The notes: generated by a model not told the origin, from the sequence alone. A stretch of DNA of 64,000 bases from Asterias amurensis (GCF_032118995.1 NC_092659.1:9217177-9281176); one strand, 5' to 3'; shown: positions 1 to 12,539, counted from the first letter of the stretch. Numbers and translations: made by a program.

Positions 1-140
1 CCCATAAAATGTCATGTCTGGGTGCGCCACTGTCTATATTGAAACCCATTTCTCCTGTGCAAACTCCACGCCCACCCCATAAAATGCCATGTCTGGGTGC
101 GCCATTGTATGAACCCTCATTCTCATGTGCAAACTTTATG
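1..140. repeat. Tandem repeat, about 75-bp unit, cut by window start
   Basis: The block beginning CCCATAAAATG at base 1 starts again at about base 76, with the same order of words (CATGTCTGGGTGCGCCA, then CTCATTCTC or a variant, then TGTGCAAAC). Just under two units are visible and the array probably extends left of the window. The short open frame across it is only a by-product of the repeat. Confidence 0.7.
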
Positions 141-1039
141 CTAATAACTGTCACATTATTACTGAAAAAGTGGTGTCGTATATTTATGTTTGGTCCATAG
201 TCATCAACTTCGAATCAATGCTTGACAAGGGAGATTGTGGACATCCTGTGAACCATATCCAGCTGATATTAAAGTTTAGTCCGGTATAGAAGCTTTCCAG
301 CCAATATGCGTATGTTGAGAGATACAACAAGTGAGAAACCTGGTCTTTCACAATTACCAGCTTAGTGTACCTTCCCTTTAAAGCGTTTTGGGGCGTAAAG
401 GAAAAACGCAACAAGTGCAAAGCCTTATTGTTAGCATTCCATTTTTTTTTTCACAACAAAGTATATGTAAGGAGAGCTGAATAAGGGCCGATCTGTCCAT
501 GGTAGATATGTTTTGTTGTAAGCCAACAAGTTGAGTCTTATGTATTCTTTATAAAAAACGGAAACATAAATTCACATTCATAGATTTTGTTCAAATGTTA
601 AACATTTTTTGCCATCTCTTTCTAGAAGCATTTCGTAACAATGATCACAGGTAAGAAAACACTCTGAAAAAAGATTCTGTCCATAGCAACTCAATATTAT
701 GGCACCAGACTACTTGTCCATCCAGTCTCAGCTCGGTTTTATGAACATAGAGAAAACACAAATTCTGCGAACTAAAATACCAAATTGCGATATTTGAACT
801 CGGATATTCAACATGGTCCGTGTGTATAGATTAACCGTTACATCATTTTGGTAATAACTTAAAACAGTAAAAACACCAAGGATCGTATAATAGCGATATA
901 CGGTAAGGATCTTTGGTACACAATACTAGGCTGACATAATTCAAATCGGTGTCTTGTTCGACAGTGACAAGAAAGTCTTGAAACACTAAATAAGCTCGAA
1001 CCAAACCATCAACTGTTATCCCCTAAAAAATCAAGTTAT
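141..1039. other. No gene seen; AT-rich unique sequence
   Basis: Read on both strands, this stretch has only short unrelated open frames, no convincing splice-bounded exon and no clear repeat. It ends where the first family A hairpin element begins. Confidence 0.5.
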
Positions 1040-1422
1040 AGGAACACGTTGCCTTGGATCGGTCGAGTTGGTATTTGAAAAGCGTTTGTAACCGTTTTTT
1101 TATAAATTGCATAGGGTTAGAAAGATGTTGGAAAAGTAGAATACAATGATCTACACAAATTTGCTTCGAAATTGCGTTGTTTTCGTTTTACTTTGGGAAC
1201 TAACACAGTCGGCCATTTGTGGGAGTCACAAATTTGACTCTCATAAATGGCCGACCGTGTTTGTCGACGAGGTAAAATGAAAACCACACAATTTCGAGGC
1301 ATATTTGTGTGGATCATTGTATTCTACTTTTAAAACCTCTTTCTAACCATATGCATTTCATAACAAACGGTTTCAAACGCTTTTTATAGACCAACTCGTC
1401 CGATCCAAGGCAACGTGTTCCT
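1040..1422. mobile_element. MITE family A, copy 1 (long hairpin, TTAA type)
   Basis: The element runs from AGGAACACGTTGCC to its inverse GGCAACGTGTTCCT. The two arms are long inverted repeats meeting at a central palindrome that contains GGCCATTTRTGGGAGTC-like words on both strands. The right flank is TTAA; the left flank is TTAT, a decayed copy of the same target duplication. It is non-coding and would depend on a transposase supplied elsewhere. Other copies are at 9239, 42137 and 53577. Confidence 0.85.
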
Positions 1423-2201
1423 TTAAGCCAAGAGCAATTGCCACAGAACAACATAGGTCTAACTAACAGCAGCAATATTCCACGATTCGAAGAGTAATGG
1501 CACAATAATTGTCGCTGATAATACACCGTATAATAGGACACCAGGATCGAGTTTAATTCTCACTGCATTAAGTATTCATATCGCCCAAATATTGTGACCA
1601 CGAACATGTCTATTTATACCGATTCTAATTTGTTTCCTATCAACGGAACACAAGGCTAGCACAATTTAAAGAAAGCAAAAACAAATTTTCTTTTCGCAAT
1701 CAAGAGCGCACAGATAAGTTGTATGTGGTGCTGCCCACAGTAGGTATTGAATGTCTGTGGTTCTGCCCCAGTTCAGTCTAGCGCCCCCTTGTAGTTGCTT
1801 ATAAAAGGGATCGTAACACAGACGTCTGACAGTCGGCATTACATTCTCCTCAAACAACAATTCGTACGTTTTATTTTGTCTTAAAGAGTGACTTATTGGT
1901 TCTTGACGTTGGAGTAACGATGAATATTGATTTGTTTTGCAAAATGTAAATAATGTTGATCCCCTGACGTAGAACCAACATGGAATCCAGTACGTTGTTT
2001 CAAAAATGGGTGAAGTATGAGTCATTCAGAAAACTGGCATCATGACCATAATTAACGTAAATTTCACGGTTTGTAAACTACCCCTTCAAGGCACAATCTA
2101 CAAAACTTCCACAATGAAACTAACGGCACTTTACCAGGCACCCTAGCTGTCAGCTAAAGTGCCGTACATTTTACGGATATTGTTTGCAGTGTTTCGTTGA
2201 A
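1423..2201. other. Intergenic, probably includes 3' UTR of the transporter gene
   Basis: The transporter stop codon lies just to the right on the minus strand, so part of this stretch should be its 3' UTR. A small hairpin (ACGGCACTTTA at 2121-2131, inverse TAAAGTGCCGT near 2156) could form in that transcript. A 119-codon minus-strand open frame at 1666-2025 resembles nothing I know and has no splice context, so I do not call it. Confidence 0.4.
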
Positions 2202-5200
2202 TCAGTTGTTCTTATTTAACAAAAGGCTCTCTGCAATAAGCACAACCAGTGATGCGAGACAAACACACCCCATCATGACAAAAGCCAAGTCGTAGCTTCC
2301 AGTCCGGTCGTGTATCAAACCTTTATGTGAAAGATAAAATAAAATAAGTTATAATGAGCACTTATTATCTCCTCGTTGTTTCTATAACTGTCCTTAAAGG
2401 CAATGGACACTATTGGTAATTATTTTAATTAATTATTAGCACAACTTGGTAACGAGTAATGGTCAGAGGTTGCTATTATAAAACATTGTGAGAAACGGCT
2501 CCCTCTGAAGTGACGTAGTTTTCGAGAAAGAAGTAAATTTCCACGAATTTGATTGCGAGACCTCAGATTTAAAACTTGAGGTCTCGAAAATCAAACATCT
2601 GAAAGCACATAACTTCGTGTGACAAGGCTGTTTTTGTTTTATATTATTATCTTATATGCCTGAGAAAGTTTCTGGCCTATGGTTTTTCTCAGATTCAAAT
2701 CTTTTAGTGAGAATTTACTTGTTTCTCAGAAACTACGATACTTCAGAGAGAATTGTTTTTCACAATGTTGTAATCTATCAATAGCTGTTATTTGCTCGTT
2801 ACCAAATAAGTTGTTATGTTACTTGTATATATTTTGAACCAAATGTGTCCAGTCCCTTCAAAGCGTGCCTTAAAATTAATCAATACAAAAAAATGTTGTT
2901 AAAAAGACTTTATTACCTGGGAAAAACCCGCTGCAAGAGATAACAATTCCAGTCACCATTTCCATCCAACCGAATGCACACGTGAGTAACTCTGGGCCAA
3001 TCAACTCCCTTATGTAGACGTCATTCAATGAAGTTATTCCACCATTAGAAAAATCATAAATTGCCACATTCACTATCGCTAGCCAGTATGAGTTCACCAA
3101 CGGATCGGTCAATAAACTTATGGAACACAAGGCGAGTAGTATTGTCATGAGAGCTCGTAACTTTAAGACACCTCTGTCAACGAGGGGACCAGTCAATAAC
3201 TTCGCAGTTAACTTTGCCACTCCTGCAGCTATGCAAAATACAATAGCATCTTCAGCACTGAAACCTTTACTGAGTATGTGATCGACGTAATATACACTCC
3301 ATAACGTATGTAACAATCTGTTGGATATGGCTATGACAGTTGGGATCCAGAAAGTTTTCTGCAAACAGACGGAGATACCAAAACTACGTTTTATCTTCAT
3401 TAGAACTTCTTCCAAAAGTTGTATTCTAGAACTTGACTCGTTGTCTCTTCGTAATTTTGATTTCGAATCTTCACAAGAAGGAATTTGTTGGTAGGATTCT
3501 TGGTTCTGCTTTTCTGCTAATGGATGTCGGAGAAGAGCGCCGCATACGGCAAGATGTAAACCAAATCCACCAAGCAAAAGCATAGCTCCACGCCACCCGT
3601 AGGTATCAAGAAGTAATTGGACTAAAGGAGCCATAAGAATCAATCCCAATGGACTCCCTATCTGTCCAATACCATTGGCCGTAGCATAGTTAGTCATGAA
3701 ACAACGACCAATCAACGATTTCGACAATATGTAAGCAAAACTTATCCCAGGTCCTGTGAAATAAAAGAAGAATGACATATTGAGAATAAAACACTATAAA
3801 ACCCTACCCGAAAAAGGGGATACATGATTTGTTTTCTTCTTCAAAGCATTAGCCGCAACTATGCTGCAATACAAGGATGGTATAGTTGAATTCATACTTG
3901 AGTAAATAATGTATTCATTGCTAATATTACCGAATCCAAGAGCTAATATTACGGCGAGTTGAACGATACTTGTTGCGAAGGAGGCAGCAATCACAGATCC
4001 CCCAACCATGAAACCACTCGCTACGATCACAGCTCTAGTTCCAAATATAGATTCAAGTGGTGCTGCAAAGACACCTGCAGTTATGTAATAAAAACAAACA
4101 AAACTGTTTCTATTCTGTGTTACTTTCCCGGCCCTTTTCTCCCTAATTTATCGGAGATTCCACACATTTTATAACAACTATCAACGCAGCCCGAAAGAGC
4201 ACCAGACGGCGTCTACTCGCAAATGTTACGGCACTGCCAATGTCAGGGAATGAGGAACGGGCTGTTAGAGGTATCTGCATGGAACATGAAAATGGAGATA
4301 AGAAGGAAACCACTCAGCTGGGGAAGTCGTGGCGATTTTTTGTTATGCAAGTCGCCAGACACCCAAGGCCTGAAAGCCACTTCAAGGTGTGGGCTACAAT
4401 TGTTTTTTTTTCCAGAGGCCGTTGCTACCTACTCCTAAGGCTGAAACAGGGTTACCCCTTTTACAGTCCATACGGTGAAACAAATAGCTCAGATTGTGCT
4501 AAAAGCATAAAACTTGGCAGACATGATCAACACAACATTCTAAACATTCAGGGTTGGAGCCTATATGAATTGTCAATAGCGTAGCAATGGTTGTCATCTT
4601 ACCTTTTTTCCATAGCAACCAACACTACAATCCCCACAGGCAAATTATATTAAAACATTTCAAGTTTTTTTTTCTTTACCCATCCTGCTTGTGTTAACAT
4701 CTATGCGTACTCAGATGGCTGTTTTGGAATATATGTTACTAAGCAACTAAATATTTCAAGTTTTGTTCCTTTTTGATAAAAGTTACGACAACTTCAAAGA
4801 CTATTGTACCCAAATTTGTCTTCTCTGTAGACCATTATGCAGAGTGAAGTAGAAGAAACATTCTAACAAATATGAGATAAATAAGGGAATCAATGTTTGG
4901 TGAGGAGGTTTTCAACTAGTGGTTAAAACCCAACGAGGCCTGGTTCTTGATAATTTTACCGAGGCGAAGTCGAGGTAAAGAACCAGGCCTCGGCGGGTTT
5001 AAACCACTAGTTTAAAACCGTTTCAACATACTTTGATTCCCATTCATAAGAACCTTTTCGGTAAAAGAAGATCAACACTTTTTGGTCAAAAGACTTTTAA
5101 AAAATGCACAAATTATAATTTTCAATGATTTCTTTTAACACAACACCCCTCCAGCTATGAAACGGTAAGGCCTTCGGGTAAACAACTCCTTATAATGGAA

Positions 5201-5875
5201 TGCTGTGCGCGTCGCGCGTATCGCGTGATGTGACACAACTGTTTCAGCCGTTGCTCTCGACCAATAGGAATGAAGAAACTGTCTTTAAGCACATGCGCAA
5301 GCTCGTGTGTCACGCCCATGTTTCACACTTTTTACTGGTCATTAACAAAGGTTTACACACACCCACGCGACGCGCTCCCCACCAATAGGAATAGCGAAAC
5401 TGTCTGAGGTATTTATGGTTCTGTTTATCCATTCCCTGGCAGCAAAACAATTTCTTTTTCTTTTTCTGGTGAGACACATACAGTTTTGTTTTGTCTCCTG
5501 GTGACACTGATCGTCTTCGAAACATGTCTACTGATACATTATTGTATGGGTTGAAACCAAAATTATTACACAGAAGACCAACATCCGATCCAGACTGACC
5601 ATAACATATGAGCCGATGAAATATTAACTGACAAGATCAATCATACATTGGTTTTCTTATAAAAGGTTATACAAATAATTCTAACCAGTTAGGTAGATGG
5701 AGCCACTGACTATCACCATCAACCAGCCCGTCAGCCACGCCTCGGTTGTAAATTGCTCCGTAAGAGTCGGCAGCATTATGCCTTGACCTTTAATAATTCC
5801 AATCCACATGAACATTGAAACGAGAAGACATATGACGGCGAACCAGCTTCCACGGGGATTGCCATCGTCGGACAT
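2202..5875 (-). CDS. Monocarboxylate transporter-like MFS protein (SLC16 family), 4 exons, 429 aa
   Basis: Coding exons on the minus strand are 5875-5686, 4074-3931, 3753-2917 and 2320-2202. All introns are GT-AG and all three splice inside a Gly codon in phase 1. The protein has the MCT layout: TM1 with Lys29, a 144-nt second exon covering TM2-3, the YGWRG motif at about 163-167 after TM5, a charged cytoplasmic loop at about 190-235, and a C-terminal half ending in DRTGSYDLAF plus a last TM. Length suits the family (430-500 aa). Members of this family move lactate, pyruvate and other small acids, usually with a proton, across the plasma membrane. The expected TM8 pattern Gly-x2-Asp-x3-Arg is Gly-x2-Lys-x3-Lys here (Lys292, Lys296), so the substrate cannot be assumed. 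An in-frame ATG at 5896 would add 7 residues; I prefer 5875, which has A at -3. MITE B copy 1 sits in the last intron and a family D hairpin in the first. Confidence 0.9.
2398..2856. mobile_element. MITE family B, copy 1, diverged, in transporter intron 3
   Basis: The left end is TTAA followed by AGGCAATGGACAC, and the family core words (GAGAAACGGCTCCCTCTGAAG and the ...GAGACCTCA/TGAGGTCTC... hairpin) follow. The right half is heavily diverged and ends GTGTCCAGTCCC with a damaged TTAA (TTCA). Confidence 0.8.
4882..5410. mobile_element. Family D foldback element, copy 1, in transporter intron 1
   Basis: Inverted arms at 4882-4948 and 4979-5042 (AACTAGTGGTT... / ...AAACCACTAGTT) enclose a GC-rich loop with GAGGCGAAGTCGAGG. 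The sequence to the right up to about 5410 (CCACCAATAGGAATAGCGAAACTGT) recurs at 54.5 kb beside another hairpin, so the element is about 530 bp. A hairpin copy in the opposite orientation lies at 63600-63764. Confidence 0.65.
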
Positions 5876-6673
5876 GATTATACTACAAATGAACATCCAC
5901 TTCAAACTAGACAAAATGGTTGGAATGGGAGACACACTGAATCGGTGTATGGGTAACAAACAAAATTATTCCACACAACACCATTAATTTATTTTTTATT
6001 TCGTTCTAAAACGTTTACCTACCTTTATTATTATTTTATTGATTTATTGAGGGTTTTTTTGAAATAGAAATTATTATTATTATTTTTTTTAAATAATTTA
6101 CTTAATGGATTACTGCTGTATTCTTTCTTGTTTCTATATCATGGACAATTACACTTTATTGTAATGTACTTTTTTTATTGCAAAGTAACTTAATTAAAAT
6201 TTAATTATTTGATTTATTAGTGTTTGCATTTATGTGTTTGCACTTTTATTTGTTCCAAATAGTGGAGACAGTCCGCCCCCCCCCCCTCCATCGCATAAGT
6301 TCAAAGTAATTTACAGAATAGTTTTTGCGTATGCTAACAGACAGTTGCTGGCAGTCTAATCCAGAAAACTGTATCTGTATTGGCCCGACACTGGCGAGTA
6401 CCGTTTGATTAGTACTGTGTGTTGTAGTTGCCCATTGCCGCTTGAGGGTTGGCTAATATAACATGGTTAGAGGGTGACTAGTCGATAAATAGCTCCCCGA
6501 GGTATTGGACGTTGACAAACTAGTTCCCGGGGCGATCTGTATAGATCGTATCCAAGTATGAGAATATTGTTCTGCGACGGTGCTCTATTTCAAGCACATG
6601 AAAAGTACAAGAAAGAGGTTTTATTACGCCACATGGCTCAATGCGCATATTAGCCCACCCAAGCGCCGATAGA
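5876..6673. other. No gene seen; upstream of transporter, simple AT-rich tract and poly-C
   Basis: This stretch holds the presumed 5' UTR and promoter side of the minus-strand transporter, a low-complexity A/T region at 5980-6240 and a run of about 11 C near 6275. I see no recognisable core promoter or upstream exon. Confidence 0.4.
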
Positions 6674-6876
6674 AGGGACTTTTCGTTTTCGACGACGGAT
6701 GGTTCTGCGACGGTAAATATGACATTTGGCGTCATCTGCGCATGCGTCGGCTTTGAGGACGGTCGTCCCTCAATTTCTACGTCAGTACTTGGGATGAATC
6801 TTCGTTGTGCTGAAAACGACAACGTTTAGCTGAACAACCGTCGCAGAACCATCCGTCGTCGAAATGAAAAGTCCCT
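6674..6876. mobile_element. Short foldback element with ~40-bp terminal inverted repeats
   Basis: AGGGACTTTTCGTTTTCGAC... at 6674-6714 is matched by its inverse at 6837-6876 (GTCGAAATGAAAAGTCCCT), including the word GATGGTTCTGCGACGGT on both arms. A possible 3-bp duplication AGA flanks it. The roughly 120-bp core is non-coding. No second copy is present in the window. Confidence 0.7.
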
Positions 6877-7244
6877 AGACATGACGCTAGGACAACGAAT
6901 AAAAAACCCCTGTTACACTTATGGGAGACTTTCAGAAGATAGCGTTAGAGAGTGTAGCGAGTGTGATCGTTCAATTAGCTCTTGTCAGTGGCTCACCCCA
7001 GTGAGCACCACGGGGTCGACCCAGGAAAGCTTATCGAACGCACCCTTTAAAAGGAAGATAGGACACTAGTGCTGTTTTCCACAGCAGCCGTTGTAACCCG
7101 ATGACTCACCACAATAATTGGAACATGGGGGAGGGCGCCCTCACCCGGTGGGCAAGTAAAACGAAGCAGACGACGTCAGCGCAGTATACAAATGCATAGG
7201 AGGGTCGTGGCAATTGGCTCTTTGCGTTCAAGACACTAAAGGGA

Positions 7245-7410
7245 CGGTGTTTCTTATGATTTAAAAGGGTGTTTCTTAGGGATTTAAAAGGGTGTTTCTT
7301 AAGGATTTAAAAGGGTGTTCCTTAAAGATTTAAAAGGGTATTTCTTAGATTTAAAAGAGTGTTTCTTGGATTTAAAAGAGTGTTTCTTGAATTTGAAAGG
7401 GTTTTTCTGC
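7245..7410. repeat. Minisatellite, about 23-27-bp unit, 7 units
   Basis: The word GATTTAAAAGGGTGTTTCTT recurs about seven times with small length changes and drift to GATTTAAAAGAGTGTTTCTT toward the right end. Confidence 0.85.
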
Positions 7411-8771
7411 ACAATTGTCTACAAGTAGTAATCTTTGATTCCTTAATATTTTATTAGTTTTATCCCTGCCTGGGGAAAGGATTCCTATACCACTATATTT
7501 GAGGTAGTTTTCAAAAGATTTTAATTTCATAGTAAATGTGGTGAGATGGGGATACTGAATACTTAGATCTTTTAATTAAAACAACAAAGTGCAAAAGTAG
7601 GACATAGTATCCTGTGCATCAATCACTTGTAACTATCACTTGCAATTTAAAGTGGTGACAGACAATAAGAAGGAATAATGACCAGCTGGGACCAAATCTA
7701 TGGCTCTGCTTATGCAGAATTCTGCAGTAAGCAGAGCCATGCAATTCGACCCAATTGATTAGCAAGACTCTGTTTGTATGAATTAATAGATATACAAATA
7801 TTTGTACATAATAGGCCCCTATGGTGAGTAGGGTAGATGACCTTAATTAGCATGGTTTGATGATACAATGAACATCCCTTACAGCTGTACTTTTATAGTA
7901 TTATTGAGAGGACCATGCGGGTGATAGACTGAGACTGCGGATATTTCTCTGCATCAGCCACGCAGAAACACAACCTGTAACTCGCAATCGTAGAGTTGGC
8001 CAATGATGGGTTAGTCTTCAAGAGGGCGCTATTTCAGGCAATAGTGTGTTGGCTATAGACCTCGTCGCAAATACCAATGTGCAAGCTAGACCACAATGCA
8101 CCTAATTCCAAGCTTTACCCGCGCGAACCAAGTCTGTTCGGATAAAGTCACATGGACCAGTCTAATAGTCCCCTTGCTTCTATGTTTATAGCACTGACGT
8201 GAAACCGTCTTTAGAAAAATTATATGATGAACTCCTTTCTCATTGTTTTCCATCACTAGAGTCTCAACAGCTGAATCATTATATAACGTAATAAGAAAAA
8301 ATTAACACGACACACCCCAACCTCTTAACCCATGTCTCACAGGAAAAAACACTCGAAATTTTAACAGTTCTCGTTGGGACGCACCGTAGATTTAACAGCA
8401 GGCTGATGAATTATTCAATGAAAATCCAACTTTAGACTGAGTACCAACATCATCGGTCTGTTTTCTTTGACATGTCTTCTCATCTAAACCGAGAGCAGGA
8501 GTCGACTAGTCCCATCCGGAGGCAATCAAAACTAAAGACAGTTTAAAGTTAGGACAAGTAACTCGTCCTTACTCGATACTTGTCTGAACTCTTTGTGAAA
8601 TCTACCCCAACACATTTAACTTTTTACCGATTTGACGTGGCATTTATTTAACCTCTCCCACTCTATAAATAAAATTACAAAATGATACGTACTACAGTCA
8701 CAGCGAGATATCTGGGTACATCCCACAAACATAGAGAGAAAACTGACTAGCATTGGCCTCAAGTTATTAGT
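7411..8771. other. No gene seen
   Basis: Only short open frames without splice context are present. The stretch contains the perfect-looking hairpin at 7700 and, at about 8540-8615, a degenerate dispersed word (ACTCGTCCT...CTTTGTGAAATC) also seen near 18370 and 51030. Confidence 0.4.
7700..7740. repeat. 41-bp near-perfect palindrome
   Basis: ATGGCTCTGCTTA at the left is matched by TAAGCAGAGCCAT at the right, around a core TGCAGAATTCTGCA that is itself palindromic. One unpaired base breaks the symmetry. Confidence 0.8.
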
Positions 8772-8972
8772 ATTTATGTATTCTGGTTGGCTGAAACACG
8801 GTTACGTGGGATGAACTAATGTAGTCTATAGTGATCTCGCGCGCGTGTTTTGTGGGAAAAGTGCCCACCAGGCACTAGTCTTTGAAAACAGTGCCTGGTT
8901 ATGGCACCCTCTCCTGACTTGAACCTTGAATAGCAACTACAAATTTTCCTTTCTTTTCCAGATTTCTGTTCT
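8772..8972 (+). repeat. Dispersed repeat family H, copy 1
   Basis: TATTCTGGTTGGCTGAAACA through CCTTTCTTTTCCAGATTT matches 57832-58026 in the same orientation, including a CG-rich GATCTCGCGCGCG core and GTGCCTGGTTAYRGC. Function and class are unknown. Confidence 0.75.
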
Positions 8973-9238
8973 TATTTCCAAGACCGAGGTGTGTTATAAA
9001 ACACTTACCGAACTATGCCAGTCAACATATCTATAATACTGAGAGCCCATTAACAGGGGTGGTGCAAAAATATTGTTCAATTGTGACCATGGGTTGTGGA
9101 CTTTCAAATTGAAGTACATTCTATGACATTGGCCCTAAAATTGATTGTCCTTTTTAAGTCGAGAGATATAGGGAGATTTCTTAAGATTGGAACTTGGACG
9201 TTGGGTAAAATATTACACTGCTGTGTTGATGTTTTTAA

Positions 9239-9603
9239 AGGAACACGTTGCCTTGGATCGGTCGAGTTGGTCTTTGAAAAGCGTTCTGTAACCGTTTGTT
9301 ATAATATCGGTATGGTTAGAAAGATGTTGTAAAAGTTGAATACAATGATCTACACAATTATATGCCTCGAAATTGCGTGGTTTTCGTTTTACGTCGTCGA
9401 CAAACACGGTCGGCCATTTATGGGAGTCAAAAATTTGACTCCCATAAATGGCCGACGGTGAAAACCGTCCAATTTTGAGCGATACTTGTGTGGATCATTA
9501 TATTCTACTTTTAAAACATCTTTCTAACCATATACATTTCATAACAAACGGTTTCAAACGCTTTTCATAGACCAACTCGTCCGATCCAAGGCAACGTGTT
9601 CCT
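9239..9603. mobile_element. MITE family A, copy 2, intact TTAA on both sides
   Basis: This is the best-kept copy. TTAA (9235-9238), then AGGAACACGTTGCC..., then ...GGCAACGTGTTCCT, then TTAA (9604-9607). The arms pair over most of the length around a central TGGGAGTCAAAAATTTGACTCCCA-type palindrome. Confidence 0.9.
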
Positions 9604-9607
9604 TTAA

Positions 9608-9962
9608 ATTTGAGTGAGAATGACTCGACGGGCCCCAGGACTTTGGATATTACACTGAGAAGACAATACACGTAGGAGAGGCAATAAATTATTTTTACTT
9701 TAACAACAATGAGCACCTTTCATTTATTATTGAAAAATATGATATTTGTGTTAAAAAGAAAAATTCGTGCTTTATCCCCGATGCCAATGTGAAATAAAGA
9801 CCTTCATATTTCCCACAAAAAAAAATATAAATTCAAATCATTTAAAAAAAAAATTATGTAACGAAGAAAAAAAAGAAAAAAATAAATAAATAAATACGTG
9901 TTTGGTTCCCTTGCACGTTGTACCACAATTATCACATAGTGTATTACGGTTGCAAGAGGTTC
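9608..9962. other. No gene; A-rich low-complexity tract
   Basis: A-rich simple sequence occupies 9815-9895. Nothing else is recognisable. Confidence 0.4.
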
Positions 9963-9966
9963 TTAA

Positions 9967-10330
9967 AGACACTAGACACTAGTCTTCTCACTTGGTGTAA
10001 CTCATAACATATACATAAAATAACAAACCTGTGGAAATTTAAGCATAATATTGGTCGTCGAAGTTGTGAGATAACTATGAAAAACACCCTTGTACACGAA
10101 GTTGTGTGCTTTCAGATGCTTGATTTCGAGACCCCACATTCTAAATCTGAGGTCTCGAAATCGAATGCGTGGAAAAATTATTTCTTTCTCGAAAACTACG
10201 CCACTTCAGAGGAAGCCGTTTCTCACAATGTTTTTGTTTTACTACTACCAACCTCTCCCCATTACTTGTTACAAAGTAAGGTTTTATGCTAATAAATATT
10301 TTGACTAATTACCGTTAGTGTCCACTGCCA
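9967..10330. mobile_element. MITE family B, copy 2
   Basis: TTAA (9963-9966) precedes AGACACTAGACAC and TTAA (10331-10334) follows GTGTCCACTGCCA. The central hairpin GAGACCCCA.../...TGAGGTCTC and the words GTTGTGTGCTTTCAGATGC and GCCGTTTCTCACAATG mark the family. Confidence 0.85.
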
Positions 10331-10334
10331 TTAA

Positions 10335-12321
10335 ATAACCTGCAAAGCATTGGGTATTTCTCTTAATATCCCCCGTTCGATAGTGATCGCGTGTTGTAAA
10401 CTGCCACTTCAAACGTTCACTCCTAATGTAAACACTTTGATGAGCTTGCAATGCAATACGTGTTTACTTGCAAAACAAGATATTTGCATATCAATAATTG
10501 AACTTTGCGATTTATATTTACCGTGTTATCAATTTTTTGCGTTGAAAACAGCTGCTGGATACAATTATTGTTCTCTTATTGTGTGTTATTGGACAAAGTA
10601 TGGAAAACGCATTATGATCAGTTATAGTCAAGACCGGTACATATACACACGAGACAAAGATCAAGACCAACACCAGCACATCCAAGACCAAGGGGAGCCC
10701 AAGCAAGTGGAGATCAAGACCAGCGTAGGGAGACCAAGCCAGTCTTGAGACCTAAAACACTGCATGTGATATTACTGGGGGCGTGCGTCTGCAATAATAA
10801 GTAAAAGCGAAAAAACATCCCTCGAATTATACGTCCACGATCCGTAACCGTTTCGGGCACCGCGTATATGATAATAATTGACGCCCAGTTGAGATTTAGC
10901 ATAATTTATTCGCTTCGCTTGATGACGGCGCACACTGCCTGACAGCTTGCCATAATTAGCTTGAGAGGCAAGTGTCTTTGCGGCGTGTGCAGTGGAGCCC
11001 ATTACCATCAAGGCCTGTCTTCATATTGCAAGCTGTGTAACATCGTGGAGAGAGAGAGAGAGAGAGCCCATTGTTTGTGAATGAAGGTAAGTGCTTTTAT
11101 TCTCCAGCCAATATCATTGAACGCTCGTATATAATCCACCAGCTACTTTGCATTGTCTCTGCATTAGATTGGACTCTACTACTAACAATTCTGAGGATTA
11201 AAATGACGCTGGAAGTATTATGGTTATAATTATGTTTATTATTTTTGGTATTATTTAACATAACATTATTCACGTGAAAAATTAAAGTCATTGGCAGAAA
11301 TGCAAAATTAAATCTCTCTATCGAGATGGAAACATAAACATCAAATGATTGATCGATACATTAAGTATCCACATTAAACAAAAATACATGCAGGTGTTTG
11401 AAATAAACAGAAACACATAAATAAATAAATACAACAATGAGGGGGAGAAAAAACAGTATTGGTAAGATAAATAACAACAATATTTAAATTAGCCAACAAT
11501 GTCTCTACTTCACTTGACCCCCCCCCCCCCCCCCACTAGTCTGGTTTACGCAACCATTCTCCTCACTGGTCAGCAAGGGGTTTCCCTGTGTCATTGAATA
11601 GCTTATGACGTCACTACGGTGACTCACCCGAATCAGCCAGTACCGCACTACCCTAGTCGTGAAGCAGTGGTTAAAGAACACCCTACTCATGTAAAAGACG
11701 AGTATGTGCGATGATAAAGTAAAATGGATAACCTACATGCATTTGAATAGTATTACTATAAGTATAATCATTTTATGAAATTGAAATTTAGTGACAACTA
11801 CTAAGCCTTAATAACGGTCAGTTGATGATAACGACTAATGCCCTCTAGTAAACAGTATTAAAGGAAAACAATGGTTTAAGGAAAAATGAAAAGGTTGGTT
11901 GTTGACCTTTGGCATTGACCTCTGTCCGAGGTATACATGTATATATCACATCAGAGGGCCGTTCGTCTATCGCGTGTTGAAGCCAAACCGTATGACTCGA
12001 TCTAGGTACATAGTGTTACAAATACACCCCTTTAAATCTTGTGGCTACACGTACTTGAAGAGTTGAGTGGACATTACTTTCACCACTGTTGTTCACAGAC
12101 GTTGTTCTTCTATTGTATAAGGGTGTTTGTTTATTTGTTTGTTTGTTTGATTGTTTTTGGTCGGTTTTTGGTTGTTTTTTGTTGCAGTTGCTGTAACAGT
12201 TTCTGAGCTCCATGGGAAGACAAAACCCATAGTTGATTCGCCTTTAGCTTCACTTTGATAATCACATTCAGGAAAATATTAAATTAACCATGCAGCGACA
12301 TCTTCGAGTAGAAATTCATCA
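10335..12321. other. No gene seen; simple repeats
   Basis: The stretch contains a degenerate AGACCAAGACC-type repeat at about 10620-10745, a (GA)n run at about 11049-11066, and a run of about 16 C at 11519-11534. Open frames in it are short and unsupported. Confidence 0.4.
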
Positions 12322-12325
12322 TTAA

Positions 12326-12484
12326 AGTCACTGGGGCACTATTGGTAGTTACTCAAAATAATTGTAAGCATAAAAATTTACTTGGTAATGAGCTATGGTG
12401 AGCTGCTGAGAGAATAAAACATTGTGGGAAACGGCTATCTCTGAAGTGACGTAGTTTTTTAGAAAGAAGTAATTTCCTTTTCAA
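12326..12484. mobile_element. MITE family B, copy 3, left half only
   Basis: TTAA then AGTCACTGGGGCACTATTGG, continuing to GTGACGTAGTTTTTTAGAAAG. The other half is missing, so this is a truncated copy. Confidence 0.7.
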
Positions 12485-12539
12485 TATACAAAAGAATGTG
12501 TAAACTTCCATAAACATTGAATGACATCTGTGCAGCACC

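Noticed and set aside
1666..2025. 119-codon minus-strand open frame downstream of the transporter
   Set aside because: No recognisable domain or regular composition and no flanking splice signals.
4240..4584. 114-codon plus-strand open frame in the transporter's first intron
   Set aside because: No splice context, no recognisable domain, and an overlapping frame of similar length; likely chance.
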